Notes under the pieces: generated by a model
Seen by the model: the letters and a program-made list of their open reading frames with translations, nothing else
Told to the model about the DNA's origin: nothing
Database searches by the model: none
Position numbers and translations under genes: made by a program
NCBI GenBank assembly: GCA_027490345.1
Contig: JAIXYF010000211.1
Location: forward strand, 1-12,054
Reading direction: 5' to 3'
Length of the DNA: 12,054 bases
DNA from: Novosphingobium sp.
GTDB taxonomy: Bacteria > Pseudomonadota > Alphaproteobacteria > Sphingomonadales > Sphingomonadaceae
Shown here: positions 6,732 to 12,054 of the stretch, piece after piece
Position numbering within the stretch: position 1 is the stretch's first letter
Layout: each line of letters begins with the position of its first letter

Positions 6732-7337
6732 TCAGCGCAAGGTATCGGCCAGCAAGGCGGCGGTGCGCGGGCCGGACCAATCGTGCGAGCCGATCATGCG
6801 CCACACCTCGCGCCCCTGCGCATCATACAGCACGGTCGTGGGCAGCACGCCGGTGCCGTAATGCTGGCTGAGCGCATTTTCGGGATCGAGCCAGGGCGCA
6901 AGGCGGGCAAGCTTCCGGTCCTTGAAGAAGGCGCCCACGGCTGCGGCCTTGTCCAGATCCTGCGAGACGGTGAGGACCGTGAGCTTGCCGTCCTGCGCCG
7001 CAGCAAGCGCATCGAGCGTGGGCATTTCCAGCACGCAGGGGCCGCACCAGGTGGCCCAGAGATTGATCAGCAAAGGTTTGCCCTTGAGATCAGCAAGCCG
7101 CAATTGCCCGCCCGCCGGATCCGTGAAGGTGAGATCGGGCATCACCGCGCCGCGATTGGCAATGTCCAGCGTGCCGTTGAACGGGCCTTCGCCTTGGGCC
7201 GGAGCGGGGGCCGGAGCGGGGGCTGCAGCACCACTCTGCTGTTGCGGTTGCGGTTCGGCGGGGGTTTGCCTATCGCACCCGGCCAGAAGGACCGCGGCGA
7301 CGAGCGGGACCAGTGAGACAAGCGGGCGCGGCAACAT
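6732..7337 (-). CDS. TlpA/ResA-like thioredoxin-fold lipoprotein (periplasmic disulfide reductase)
   Basis: The 201-residue protein begins with a lipoprotein signal peptide (LVSLVPLVAAVLLAGC, lipobox LAGC, lipidated C21). A short Ala/Pro linker at about 37-48 is encoded by a 12-bp tandem repeat. The thioredoxin-like domain follows: KPLLINLWATWCGPC with the redox pair C98/C101, and a cis-Pro loop GVLPTTVLYD (P166). Members reduce periplasmic disulfides, for example during cytochrome c maturation. No cytochrome gene is nearby, so the partner is unknown. I placed the start at the ATG at 7337. A TTG at 7346, six bases after GGAG, would add three residues and has the better SD; a TTG at 7358 is also possible. 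The gene diverges from argH with overlapping start regions, and lies 130 bp upstream of the glycosyltransferase pair in the same direction. Confidence 0.92.
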   Translation of the reverse strand: MLPRPLVSLVPLVAAVLLAGCDRQTPAEPQPQQQSGAAAPAPAPAPAQGEGPFNGTLDIANRGAVMPDLTFTDPAGGQLRLADLKGKPLLINLWATWCGPCVLEMPTLDALAAAQDGKLTVLTVSQDLDKAAAVGAFFKDRKLARLAPWLDPENALSQHYGTGVLPTTVLYDAQGREVWRMIGSHDWSGPRTAALLADTLR

Positions 7338-8751
7338 GAGCGGCAATTCAGGCTCCAATCAGATGTGGGGCGGGCGTTTCGCAGCAGGCCCTTCGGCCGT
7401 AATGCGTGAGATCAACGCCTCGATTCCCTTCGACAAGGCCTTGTGGCGGCAGGATATCGCCGCGTCAAAGGCCCATGTGGCCATGCTGGGCGAGGCGGGC
7501 ATCGTGACGACCGAGGATGCGGCGCTGATTGCAAGCGGGCTCGATCAGGTGGCGGCCGAGTATGAGGCGAACGGGGTTCCCGAAAACTGGGATCTTGAAG
7601 ACATCCATATGACGACCGAAAGCCGCCTTGCCGAACTGATCGGTGCGGCGGCCGGGCGGCTCCACACCGCGCGCAGCCGCAACGATCAGGTGGCGACCGA
7701 TTTTCGCCTGTGGGTGCGCGATCAGATCGACGAAACCGAAGCGGCGCTCCACGCACTGCAAGCGGCGCTGGTGACGCGCGCGGGCGAACATGCCGCGAGC
7801 ATCATGCCCGGCTTCACTCATCTGCAAACCGCGCAGCCGGTCACGCTCGGCCATCACCTGATGGCCTATTACGAGATGGCCCAGCGCGACCGGTCACGCT
7901 TTGCCGATGCGCGCACGCGGATGAACCAGTGCCCGCTGGGCGCGGCGGCACTGGCCGGAACGGGCTTTCCGATCGATCGCCACGCCACGGCGGCCGCGCT
8001 GGGTTTCGATGGCCCGACGGCCAACAGCCTCGATTCGGTTTCGGACCGCGATTTCGCGCTCGATTTCCTGATGGCGGCAGCGCAGTGCTCGCTGCATCTT
8101 TCGCGCCTCGCGGAAGAGTTCGTGATCTGGGCCAGCCAGCCGTTCGGCTTCGTGACCCTGCCCGACAGTCTTTCGACCGGCAGCTCGATCATGCCGCAGA
8201 AGAAGAACCCCGATGCGGCAGAGCTGGTGCGCGGCCATTCCGGGCGGATTGTGGGCTGCCTCACCGCGCTGATGATCACGATGAAGGGCCTGCCGCTGGC
8301 GTATTCAAAGGACATGCAGGACGACAAGCCGCCAGTGTTCGAAGCCGCCTCGCTCCTCGCGCTCTCGATTGCGGCGATGACGGGGATGGTGGCCGAGGCG
8401 ACCTTCCGCACGGAGCGGATGCGCGGCGCAGCAGAGCTGGGCTATGCCACCGCGACTGATCTGGCGGACTGGCTGGTGCGGCAGGCGGGCATTCCCTTCC
8501 GGGAGGCGCACCATATCACCGGCAGCGCGGTGAAGCTGGCGGAAAGCCGGGGCGTGGCGCTCGATCAGCTTGCGCTTGCCGATCTCAAGGCTATCGATGC
8601 CCGCGTGGACGAGCGGGTGTTTGCCGCGCTTTCGGTGGAGGCCAGCGTGGCCGCGCGCGCCAGCCATGGCGGAACCGCGCCGGTTGAGGTATTGAAACGC
8701 GTGGCCGAGGCGCGTGTTGCGCTGGGGCTGCCAAAGGACATCGAGGCGTGA
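7336..8751 (+). CDS. argH: Argininosuccinate lyase
   Basis: The enzyme cleaves argininosuccinate to arginine and fumarate, the last step of arginine biosynthesis, as a cytoplasmic homotetramer of the fumarase/aspartase superfamily. The 471-residue length is normal. Visible signatures are MWGGRF (10-15), HTARSRNDQVATD (110-122), GFTHLQTAQPVTLGHH with H162 (159-174), and the superfamily signature GSSIMPQKKNPD (282-293) with catalytic Ser in the flexible loop (S283/S284). I took the ATG at 7336; the Met at codon 10 directly before WGGRF is a possible alternative. Its ATG shares the palindrome CATG with the tlpA-like start on the other strand. It heads the plus-strand operon: its TGA shares one base with the ATG of the lipoprotein gene (TGATG). 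Confidence 0.98.
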   Translation: MSGNSGSNQMWGGRFAAGPSAVMREINASIPFDKALWRQDIAASKAHVAMLGEAGIVTTEDAALIASGLDQVAAEYEANGVPENWDLEDIHMTTESRLAELIGAAAGRLHTARSRNDQVATDFRLWVRDQIDETEAALHALQAALVTRAGEHAASIMPGFTHLQTAQPVTLGHHLMAYYEMAQRDRSRFADARTRMNQCPLGAAALAGTGFPIDRHATAAALGFDGPTANSLDSVSDRDFALDFLMAAAQCSLHLSRLAEEFVIWASQPFGFVTLPDSLSTGSSIMPQKKNPDAAELVRGHSGRIVGCLTALMITMKGLPLAYSKDMQDDKPPVFEAASLLALSIAAMTGMVAEATFRTERMRGAAELGYATATDLADWLVRQAGIPFREAHHITGSAVKLAESRGVALDQLALADLKAIDARVDERVFAALSVEASVAARASHGGTAPVEVLKRVAEARVALGLPKDIEA

Positions 8752-9005
8752 TGCGCAAGGTTCTGCCTGTTCTGATCATGGCCGTGATGGTGGCTGGTGC
8801 TCTTGCCGGATGCGGCGCGCGGCGCGAATTGCAGCCGCTGGCGGGCCACACGCTGCCGCCTGCGCCCTATGGCCGCGAGGATCGGCCCAAATCGGACGTG
8901 CTGCTGACCCCGCCGGTTCAGGCGAAACCGCAGCGCAATATCGAGCTGCGCAGCCGTTCGGAGGACCGGCAGGACGATCCGTTCGATCTTCCGCCCGAAG
9001 ACTGA
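8751..9005 (+). CDS. Small lipoprotein between argH and lysA (possibly LptM-like)
   Basis: The 84-residue product has a clear lipoprotein signal peptide (KVLPVLIMAVMVAGALAGC; lipobox ALAGC, lipidated C21). A hydrophilic Pro-rich and charged tail with no recognisable fold follows and ends in an acidic PFDLPPED. The start of the mature part, CG-x3-L-x-PL-x-G, faintly recalls the short LptM-type outer-membrane lipoproteins that assist LPS-translocon assembly; this is a suggestion only. The ATG at 8751 overlaps the argH TGA by one base, indicating translational coupling; a GTG at 8748 would add one residue. The lysA ATG follows 47 bases after its stop. Confidence 0.85.
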   Translation: MRKVLPVLIMAVMVAGALAGCGARRELQPLAGHTLPPAPYGREDRPKSDVLLTPPVQAKPQRNIELRSRSEDRQDDPFDLPPED

Positions 9006-9052
9006 TTGCTTTTTTCCGGCGTTGCCCGGGGCTCAATTTCCAGGATTTCTCG

Positions 9053-10312
9053 ATGGATCATTTCGAATATCGCGGCGGCGTGCTGCATGCCGAAGATGTG
9101 CCGCTGCCCCTGATCGCGGCCGAAGTCGGCACTCCGGTCTATGTCTATTCGCGCGCCACGCTCACGCGCCATGCGCGGGTGTTCCGCGATGCGCTGAAGG
9201 TGCTGCCGCGCGTGCATCTGGCCTTTGCGGTCAAGTCGAACCCCAATCTTGCGGTGCTCAAGGTGCTGGCGGCCGAAGGCTACGGCGCGGATGTGGTTTC
9301 GGCCGGTGAGATGGACCGTGCGCTGGCGGCGGGCATTCCGGCGGCGGACGTGGTGTTTTCAGGCGTCGGCAAGACGGCGGCGGAAATGCGCCGCGCGCTG
9401 GCGGCCGGCTGCGGGCAGTTCAACCTCGAAAGTGAGGAAGAGGGCGCCGAACTGGCTGAAATCGCAGGCGGCATGGGCCTCGTGGCCACCGCCACGCTGC
9501 GCATCAATCCCGATGTGGACGCAGGCACGCACGCTAAGATTTCCACCGGCAAGGCCGAGAACAAGTTCGGCGTCCCCTATGACCGGGCTGCAGGCATCTA
9601 TGCTCGCCTGTCTGGGCTGCCTGGGCTGAACTTGCGCGGGCTGGCGCTGCATATTGGCAGCCAGCTGGCCAAGCTCGATCCGCTCGAAGCCGCCTTCACC
9701 AAGGCCGGGGCGCTGATGCACGCCATTCGCGCCGATGGCTTTGCGGTGACGCACATGGACCTCGGCGGCGGGGTGGGCGTGCCTTACCGCGCGGGCGAGG
9801 TTTTTCCGCAGCCGGCCGAATATGCCGCGATGCTGGCGCGCGTTACGCAGGGCTGGGATGCCACCTTGATGTTCGAGCCGGGCCGCGTGATCACCGGCAA
9901 CACCGGCGTGCTGCTGACCGAAGTGGTGCGCGTGAAGCAGGGTGCGCTGCACCCGTGGGTCGTGGTCGATGCGGCGATGAACGATCTGGCGCGCCCCGCA
10001 ATGTATGACGCCTGGCACGATTTCAGCGCGGTGACGCCCCGCGGCACCATGATGACAGCCAATATCGTCGGCCCGATCTGCGAATCGAGCGATACCTTCG
10101 CGATGGCGCGCGAGATCGACACCGTGGCGCGCGGCGATCTGGCCGTGTTTCGCACCGCCGGGGCCTATGGCGCGACAATGGCAAACACCTATAACTCGCG
10201 CCCGATGGTGCCCGAAGTGATGGTGGACGGCGCCAAGTGGGCCGTGGTGGCAGACCGGATCGAGCCTTCGACCATCCTGTCTGCCGAGCGCGTGCCGGCG
10301 TGGTTGGCATGA
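9053..10312 (+). CDS. lysA: Diaminopimelate decarboxylase
   Basis: This PLP enzyme converts meso-diaminopimelate to lysine and CO2, the final step of the DAP pathway. The 419-residue protein has the two-domain fold III (alanine-racemase-like) layout. The barrel domain has VYVYSRATL (29-37), the PLP lysine K61 in LAFAVKSNPN, LHIGSQL, and the phosphate-binding run MDLGGGVGVPY. The C-terminal domain has EPGR, AMNDLARPAMYDAWH, the ICESSD segment with the active-site Cys, and GAYGATMANTYNSRP. All key residues appear present. I chose the ATG at 9053 because the protein there begins MDHFEYRGG as in related enzymes. It is the third gene of the argH operon, and the next gene starts 10 bases beyond its stop. 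Confidence 0.98.
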   Translation: MDHFEYRGGVLHAEDVPLPLIAAEVGTPVYVYSRATLTRHARVFRDALKVLPRVHLAFAVKSNPNLAVLKVLAAEGYGADVVSAGEMDRALAAGIPAADVVFSGVGKTAAEMRRALAAGCGQFNLESEEEGAELAEIAGGMGLVATATLRINPDVDAGTHAKISTGKAENKFGVPYDRAAGIYARLSGLPGLNLRGLALHIGSQLAKLDPLEAAFTKAGALMHAIRADGFAVTHMDLGGGVGVPYRAGEVFPQPAEYAAMLARVTQGWDATLMFEPGRVITGNTGVLLTEVVRVKQGALHPWVVVDAAMNDLARPAMYDAWHDFSAVTPRGTMMTANIVGPICESSDTFAMAREIDTVARGDLAVFRTAGAYGATMANTYNSRPMVPEVMVDGAKWAVVADRIEPSTILSAERVPAWLA

Positions 10313-10314
10313 GG
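10311..10314 (+). promoter_or_regulatory. SD that selects the GTG start of the siroheme gene
   Basis: GAGG overlaps the lysA stop codon and lies eight bases before the GTG at 10323, supporting that codon as the start. Confidence 0.5.
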
Positions 10315-10322
10315 TTTCTGGT

Positions 10323-11096
10323 GTGAGCTTGCCCAGCCTTCCGCTGTTCCACCGCCTCACCGGGCAGCCTGTGGTGGTGCTGGGGCATGGCGAGGCGGCC
10401 GAGGCCAAGCGGCGGCTGGTGCTGCGCGCGGGCGGGCAGGTGATCACGGATCTGGCCGAAGGCATCGATATCGGCGCGCGGCTGGCGTTCATCGCGCATG
10501 AGGACGAGCGCGCGTGCGAGGCCGATGCGATCCGCGCGCGCGGGGCTGGGCTTCTGGTCAACGTGGTCGACAAACCGGCGCTGTGCGATTTCACTACGCC
10601 TTCGATCATCGATCGCGCCCCGGTGATCGTGGCGGTGGGCACGGGCGGTGCGTCTGCGGGCCTCGCCAAAGCGCTGCGCCTGCGGCTGGAGCGGCTGCTG
10701 CCGCAGAGCCTTGGCGCGCTGGCGGAGGCGCTTTATGCCGCGCGGGGCGCCATGCGGTCGCGCTGGCCTACCGGGCCGGAGCGCAGGCGCGCGCTGGATG
10801 CGGCACTGGAAGCGGGCGGCGCGCTTGATCCCCTGCGTGAGGGCGGCGATGTGGCGGCTTGGCTGGCGGGCGGCGCGGATGGCGCGGCGGGGCGCTTTGT
10901 GATCCGCTTGCGCTCTGACGATCCCGATGATCTCACGCTACGCGAAGCGCGGCTGCTGGGGCAGGCGGACGCGGTGATCGCTGGGCCGCAGGTGCCCGCC
11001 GCTGTGCTGGCGCGGGTGCGCGCGGATGCCATGCGGATTGCGCCCGGCGGCGGCGAGCCGGACAGCGGGATCGTGGTGGTGATCGAACCGGCTTAG
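10323..11096 (+). CDS. Precorrin-2 dehydrogenase/sirohydrochlorin ferrochelatase-like protein with a degenerate methyltransferase tail
   Basis: The protein resembles the CysG N-terminal/Met8p family, which oxidises precorrin-2 with NAD and inserts iron to make siroheme, the cofactor of sulfite and nitrite reductases. The NAD-binding loop VVVLGHGEAAEAKRR (17-31) is followed by a short segment, then VNVVDKPALCDFTTPSIIDR (79-98) and VAVGTGGASAGLAKALRLRL (103-122). D83 fits the catalytic Asp of CysG (D104), and T107 stands at the phospho-Ser position. The Rossmann part is about 20-30 residues shorter than usual between the glycine loop and NVVD. Residues 190-245 (DDPDDLTLREARLLGQADAV) look like the start of a SUMT domain but lack the GAGPGDP loop and the rest of the enzyme. 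The GTG start has GAGG eight bases upstream. Its TAG is the first three bases of the palindrome at 11094. Confidence 0.88.
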   Translation: MSLPSLPLFHRLTGQPVVVLGHGEAAEAKRRLVLRAGGQVITDLAEGIDIGARLAFIAHEDERACEADAIRARGAGLLVNVVDKPALCDFTTPSIIDRAPVIVAVGTGGASAGLAKALRLRLERLLPQSLGALAEALYAARGAMRSRWPTGPERRRALDAALEAGGALDPLREGGDVAAWLAGGADGAAGRFVIRLRSDDPDDLTLREARLLGQADAVIAGPQVPAAVLARVRADAMRIAPGGGEPDSGIVVVIEPA

Positions 11097-11198
11097 AGCA
11101 GATTCCGATCCGATTGCATCGGACCGGCTGCTCTAGATATCTGTTTTACCGCGTTTTCCGAGTCAGTAGATGATTTCATCTGCTTCGAAAACGCTCTA
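11094..11198. repeat. 105-bp composite palindromic repeat, probable bidirectional terminator
   Basis: The left hairpin pairs TAGAGCAG (11094-11101) with CTGCTCTA (11128-11135), then TCCGAT (11104-11109) with ATCGGA (11118-11123) around an 8-base loop. The right hairpin pairs GCGTTTTC (11151-11158) with GAAAACGC (11187-11194), enclosing AGTAGATGA (11165-11173) and TCATCTGCT (11176-11184). The element begins TAGAGC and ends GCTCTA (11193-11198), with another GCTCTAG at the middle (11130-11136). The T-rich stretches next to the stems suit termination on either strand. I recall similar intergenic palindromes in sphingomonad genomes but cannot verify it here. The element fills the whole gap between two convergent genes and contains both of their stop codons. 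Confidence 0.8.
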
Positions 11199-11453
11199 GT
11201 CTGGCGCGACGATGTGCGCGAAAAGCTGATCGAGGTGGAGCTGGATTTCCTGCACGGCCAGATTGTCCGCATGGCGCGGCAGGCTGAGCGGCAGGCTCAT
11301 GCTCTGGTGCAGCGCCGAGGCTTCTGACACTGTCAGCAGGCCGCGCTGGCGCAGGATGTTGGCAAGGCTGGCAATACCGTTGATCGCGCTGATGTCTGAA
11401 ACTTCAAGCGCAGCAAACAGCTGGGGCAGATCGAGACTGGGAGTGCCCGCCAT
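11196..11453 (-). CDS. Small hypothetical protein (85 aa)
   Basis: I do not recognise the family. The 85-residue product is predicted to be soluble, helical and Leu/Ala/Ser-rich (LPQLFAALEVSDISAINGIA, LANILRQRGLLTVSEASALH, a C-terminal VQEIQLHLDQLFAHIV), with no membrane segment, Cys or catalytic motif. The reading frame has the same GC-rich third-position character as its neighbours. The ATG at 11453 has no SD, but it comes 12 bases after the stop of the upstream small gene and in the same frame, suggesting coupled translation. Its own stop TAG is the last three bases of the 105-bp palindrome, so its C-terminus is set by that repeat. Confidence 0.65.
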   Translation of the reverse strand: MAGTPSLDLPQLFAALEVSDISAINGIASLANILRQRGLLTVSEASALHQSMSLPLSLPRHADNLAVQEIQLHLDQLFAHIVAPD

Positions 11454-11476
11454 TCAGACCGGCAATCAGACCGGCA
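11454..11476. repeat. Short tandem duplication at the junction of two small genes
   Basis: TCAGACCGGCA occurs at 11454-11464 and again at 11466-11476, one base apart. On the coding strand this duplicates the last two codons plus the TGA stop of the upstream gene in frame. The 12-base unit length equals the intergenic gap, so the genes may once have been directly adjacent (TGA-ATG). Confidence 0.7.
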
Positions 11477-11669
11477 GGGCGGTAGCGGCGAGCCGCTCCA
11501 CCCGGGTGCGTTCGCGGCCCTCGGCCACTTCGCGCAGCTGATCGGCCATCGCGCGCCATGCTTTTTCCGAACGCAGTGCGCGGTCACGCACGTTGTCAAG
11601 CAAGGCGCCTGCGGCCTCGGTGGCGGCCTGTTCGGCGCGTTCGATGAGGAATTCATAGGACAGGGCCAT
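11466..11669 (-). CDS. Small hypothetical protein (67 aa), helical
   Basis: I do not recognise the family. The product starts MALSYEFLIERAEQAA and is a highly charged, Ala/Arg/Glu-rich single long helix or coiled coil (ALLDNVRDRALRSEKAW, MADQLREVAEGRERTRVERL), without a signal peptide or membrane segment. I chose the ATG at 11669 because GGAG lies nine bases upstream; the ATG at 11675 has only three bases of spacing, and the longer open frame to 11807 runs into the terminator and cold-shock gene. It lies just upstream of the 85-aa gene in the same frame and downstream of the cold-shock gene's terminator, so the two small genes probably form a separate unit. Function is unknown. Confidence 0.65.
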   Translation of the reverse strand: MALSYEFLIERAEQAATEAAGALLDNVRDRALRSEKAWRAMADQLREVAEGRERTRVERLAATALPV

Positions 11670-11699
11670 CAGCATCGACTCCGCGGGGGACAGGTTGGA

Positions 11700-11739
11700 G
11701 AAAAGGCGTCCCCGGCAGCCGCACGTGCAGCTGCCGGGG
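11700..11739 (-). terminator. Rho-independent terminator of the cold-shock gene
   Basis: Read on the minus strand, CCCCGGCAGC (11739-11730) pairs with GCTGCCGGGG (11719-11710) in a 10-bp perfect stem with a 10-base loop, followed by ACGCC and TTTT. It begins seven bases after the stop codon of the cold-shock gene. The T-run is short and slightly displaced, so termination may be partial. Confidence 0.7.
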
Positions 11740-11745
11740 GCGTGA

Positions 11746-11955
11746 TCAGTTCGCGCTGGCGAGATTGATCGCCGATTCCTTGCCGTTGCGGCCGGTCTCG
11801 ACGTCATAGCTCACGCGCTGATCCTTGTTCAGCGTGGCGAGGCCAGCGGCCTGCACGGCGGAGATGTGAACGAAGCTGTCCTTGCCGCCGTCATCCGGCT
11901 GGATGAAGCCATAGCCCTTGTCTTCGTTGAAGAATTTCACGGTTCCGATAGTCAT
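11746..11955 (-). CDS. Cold-shock-domain protein (CspA family)
   Basis: The 69-residue protein is a single cold-shock domain, a five-strand beta-barrel that binds single-stranded RNA and DNA and melts mRNA structure. The RNP1 motif KGYGFI (13-18) and RNP2 motif FVHIS (28-32) are intact. VKFFN (6-10) has Phe where E. coli CspA has Trp, and the C-terminal half keeps the RVSYDVE and GKESAINL pattern. Length is typical. The ATG at 11955 has AAGGAAG five bases upstream (11967-11961), which can pair with an upstream leader segment, and a terminator directly follows the gene. The transcript is probably monocistronic. Whether it is cold-induced or constitutive cannot be told from the sequence. Confidence 0.96.
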   Translation of the reverse strand: MTIGTVKFFNEDKGYGFIQPDDGGKDSFVHISAVQAAGLATLNKDQRVSYDVETGRNGKESAINLASAN

Positions 11956-11961
11956 GTTCGC

Positions 11962-12036
11962 TTCCTTTCAAGAAACGGTAGGACCGCCGACAGGGATGCC
12001 GACGGGGTCGTGCGTCAGGTCGTCACTTGAAAGGAA
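11962..12036 (-). promoter_or_regulatory. Cold-shock gene leader with an 11-bp helix covering the Shine-Dalgarno
   Basis: In the minus-strand transcript, TTCCTTTCAAG (12036-12026) is exactly complementary to CTTGAAAGGAA (11972-11962), and a flanking U-G pair would extend it to 12. The downstream arm contains the SD AAGGAA, five to six bases before the ATG. A 53-base segment separates the arms. Folded this way the ribosome site is closed, so the leader may act as a temperature- or factor-responsive switch, as known for cspA-type leaders. The arms are seen directly; the switching role is inference. Confidence 0.6.
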
Positions 12037-12054
12037 ATCGAGGGTCTGGCGGGG

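Noticed and set aside
4334..6871. An 845-codon plus-strand open frame opposite the first glycosyltransferase gene
   Set aside because: It mirrors the GC-rich codon structure of the minus-strand gene, has no domain-like sequence or SD, and runs past the intergenic region. The minus-strand frame has clear TPR and GT41 motifs.
1..12054. CRISPR array, transposase, phage or defence genes
   Set aside because: No regularly spaced repeats and no protein resembling these families were found on either strand.

Overview
The window is GC-rich chromosomal DNA of an alphaproteobacterium, most likely a member of the Sphingomonadales (Novosphingobium/Sphingomonas-like). The judgement rests on the style of ArgH, LysA, the compact siroheme protein, the small DUF465 protein, the paired TPR/GT41 glycosyltransferases and the TAGAGC/GCTCTA palindrome. 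No BLAST was run, so the taxonomy is inference. No phage, transposase, plasmid or CRISPR genes are visible; this is mostly core or housekeeping chromosome.

Layout, left to right. On the minus strand lie the N-terminal part of a sensor histidine kinase (cut by the window start) and, upstream of it with overlapping stop and start, an OmpR/PhoB-type response regulator. Then come a gene-poor stretch, tRNA-Val(UAC), and a 59-residue DUF465/YdcH-like protein on the plus strand. From about 2.05 to 6.6 kb the minus strand carries two tandem, same-frame, TPR plus GT41 (SPINDLY/OGT-type) glycosyltransferase paralogues. The upstream copy is intact (785 aa). The downstream copy is interrupted at codon 385 by an in-frame TAG, with both halves otherwise well preserved. 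A TlpA-like thioredoxin lipoprotein follows on the minus strand, and its start codon overlaps that of the divergent argH. The plus strand then runs argH, a small lipoprotein, lysA and a precorrin-2 dehydrogenase-like gene, closely spaced and probably one operon (arginine, lysine and siroheme biosynthesis).

The plus-strand operon ends in a 105-bp composite palindrome. Its two TAG ends are the stop codons of the siroheme gene and of the convergent small minus-strand gene. Beyond it are two adjacent small unknown genes and a cold-shock-domain gene, all on the minus strand. The cold-shock gene has a Rho-independent terminator behind it and a leader that can pair with its own Shine-Dalgarno sequence.

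The items most worth checking are the amber-interrupted glycosyltransferase (recent nonsense, read-through, reinitiation or sequencing error), the SD-sequestering helix in the cold-shock leader, the palindrome that donates stop codons on both sides, and the relic methyltransferase tail on the siroheme protein. I did not find a clear new multi-gene defence or biosynthetic system.
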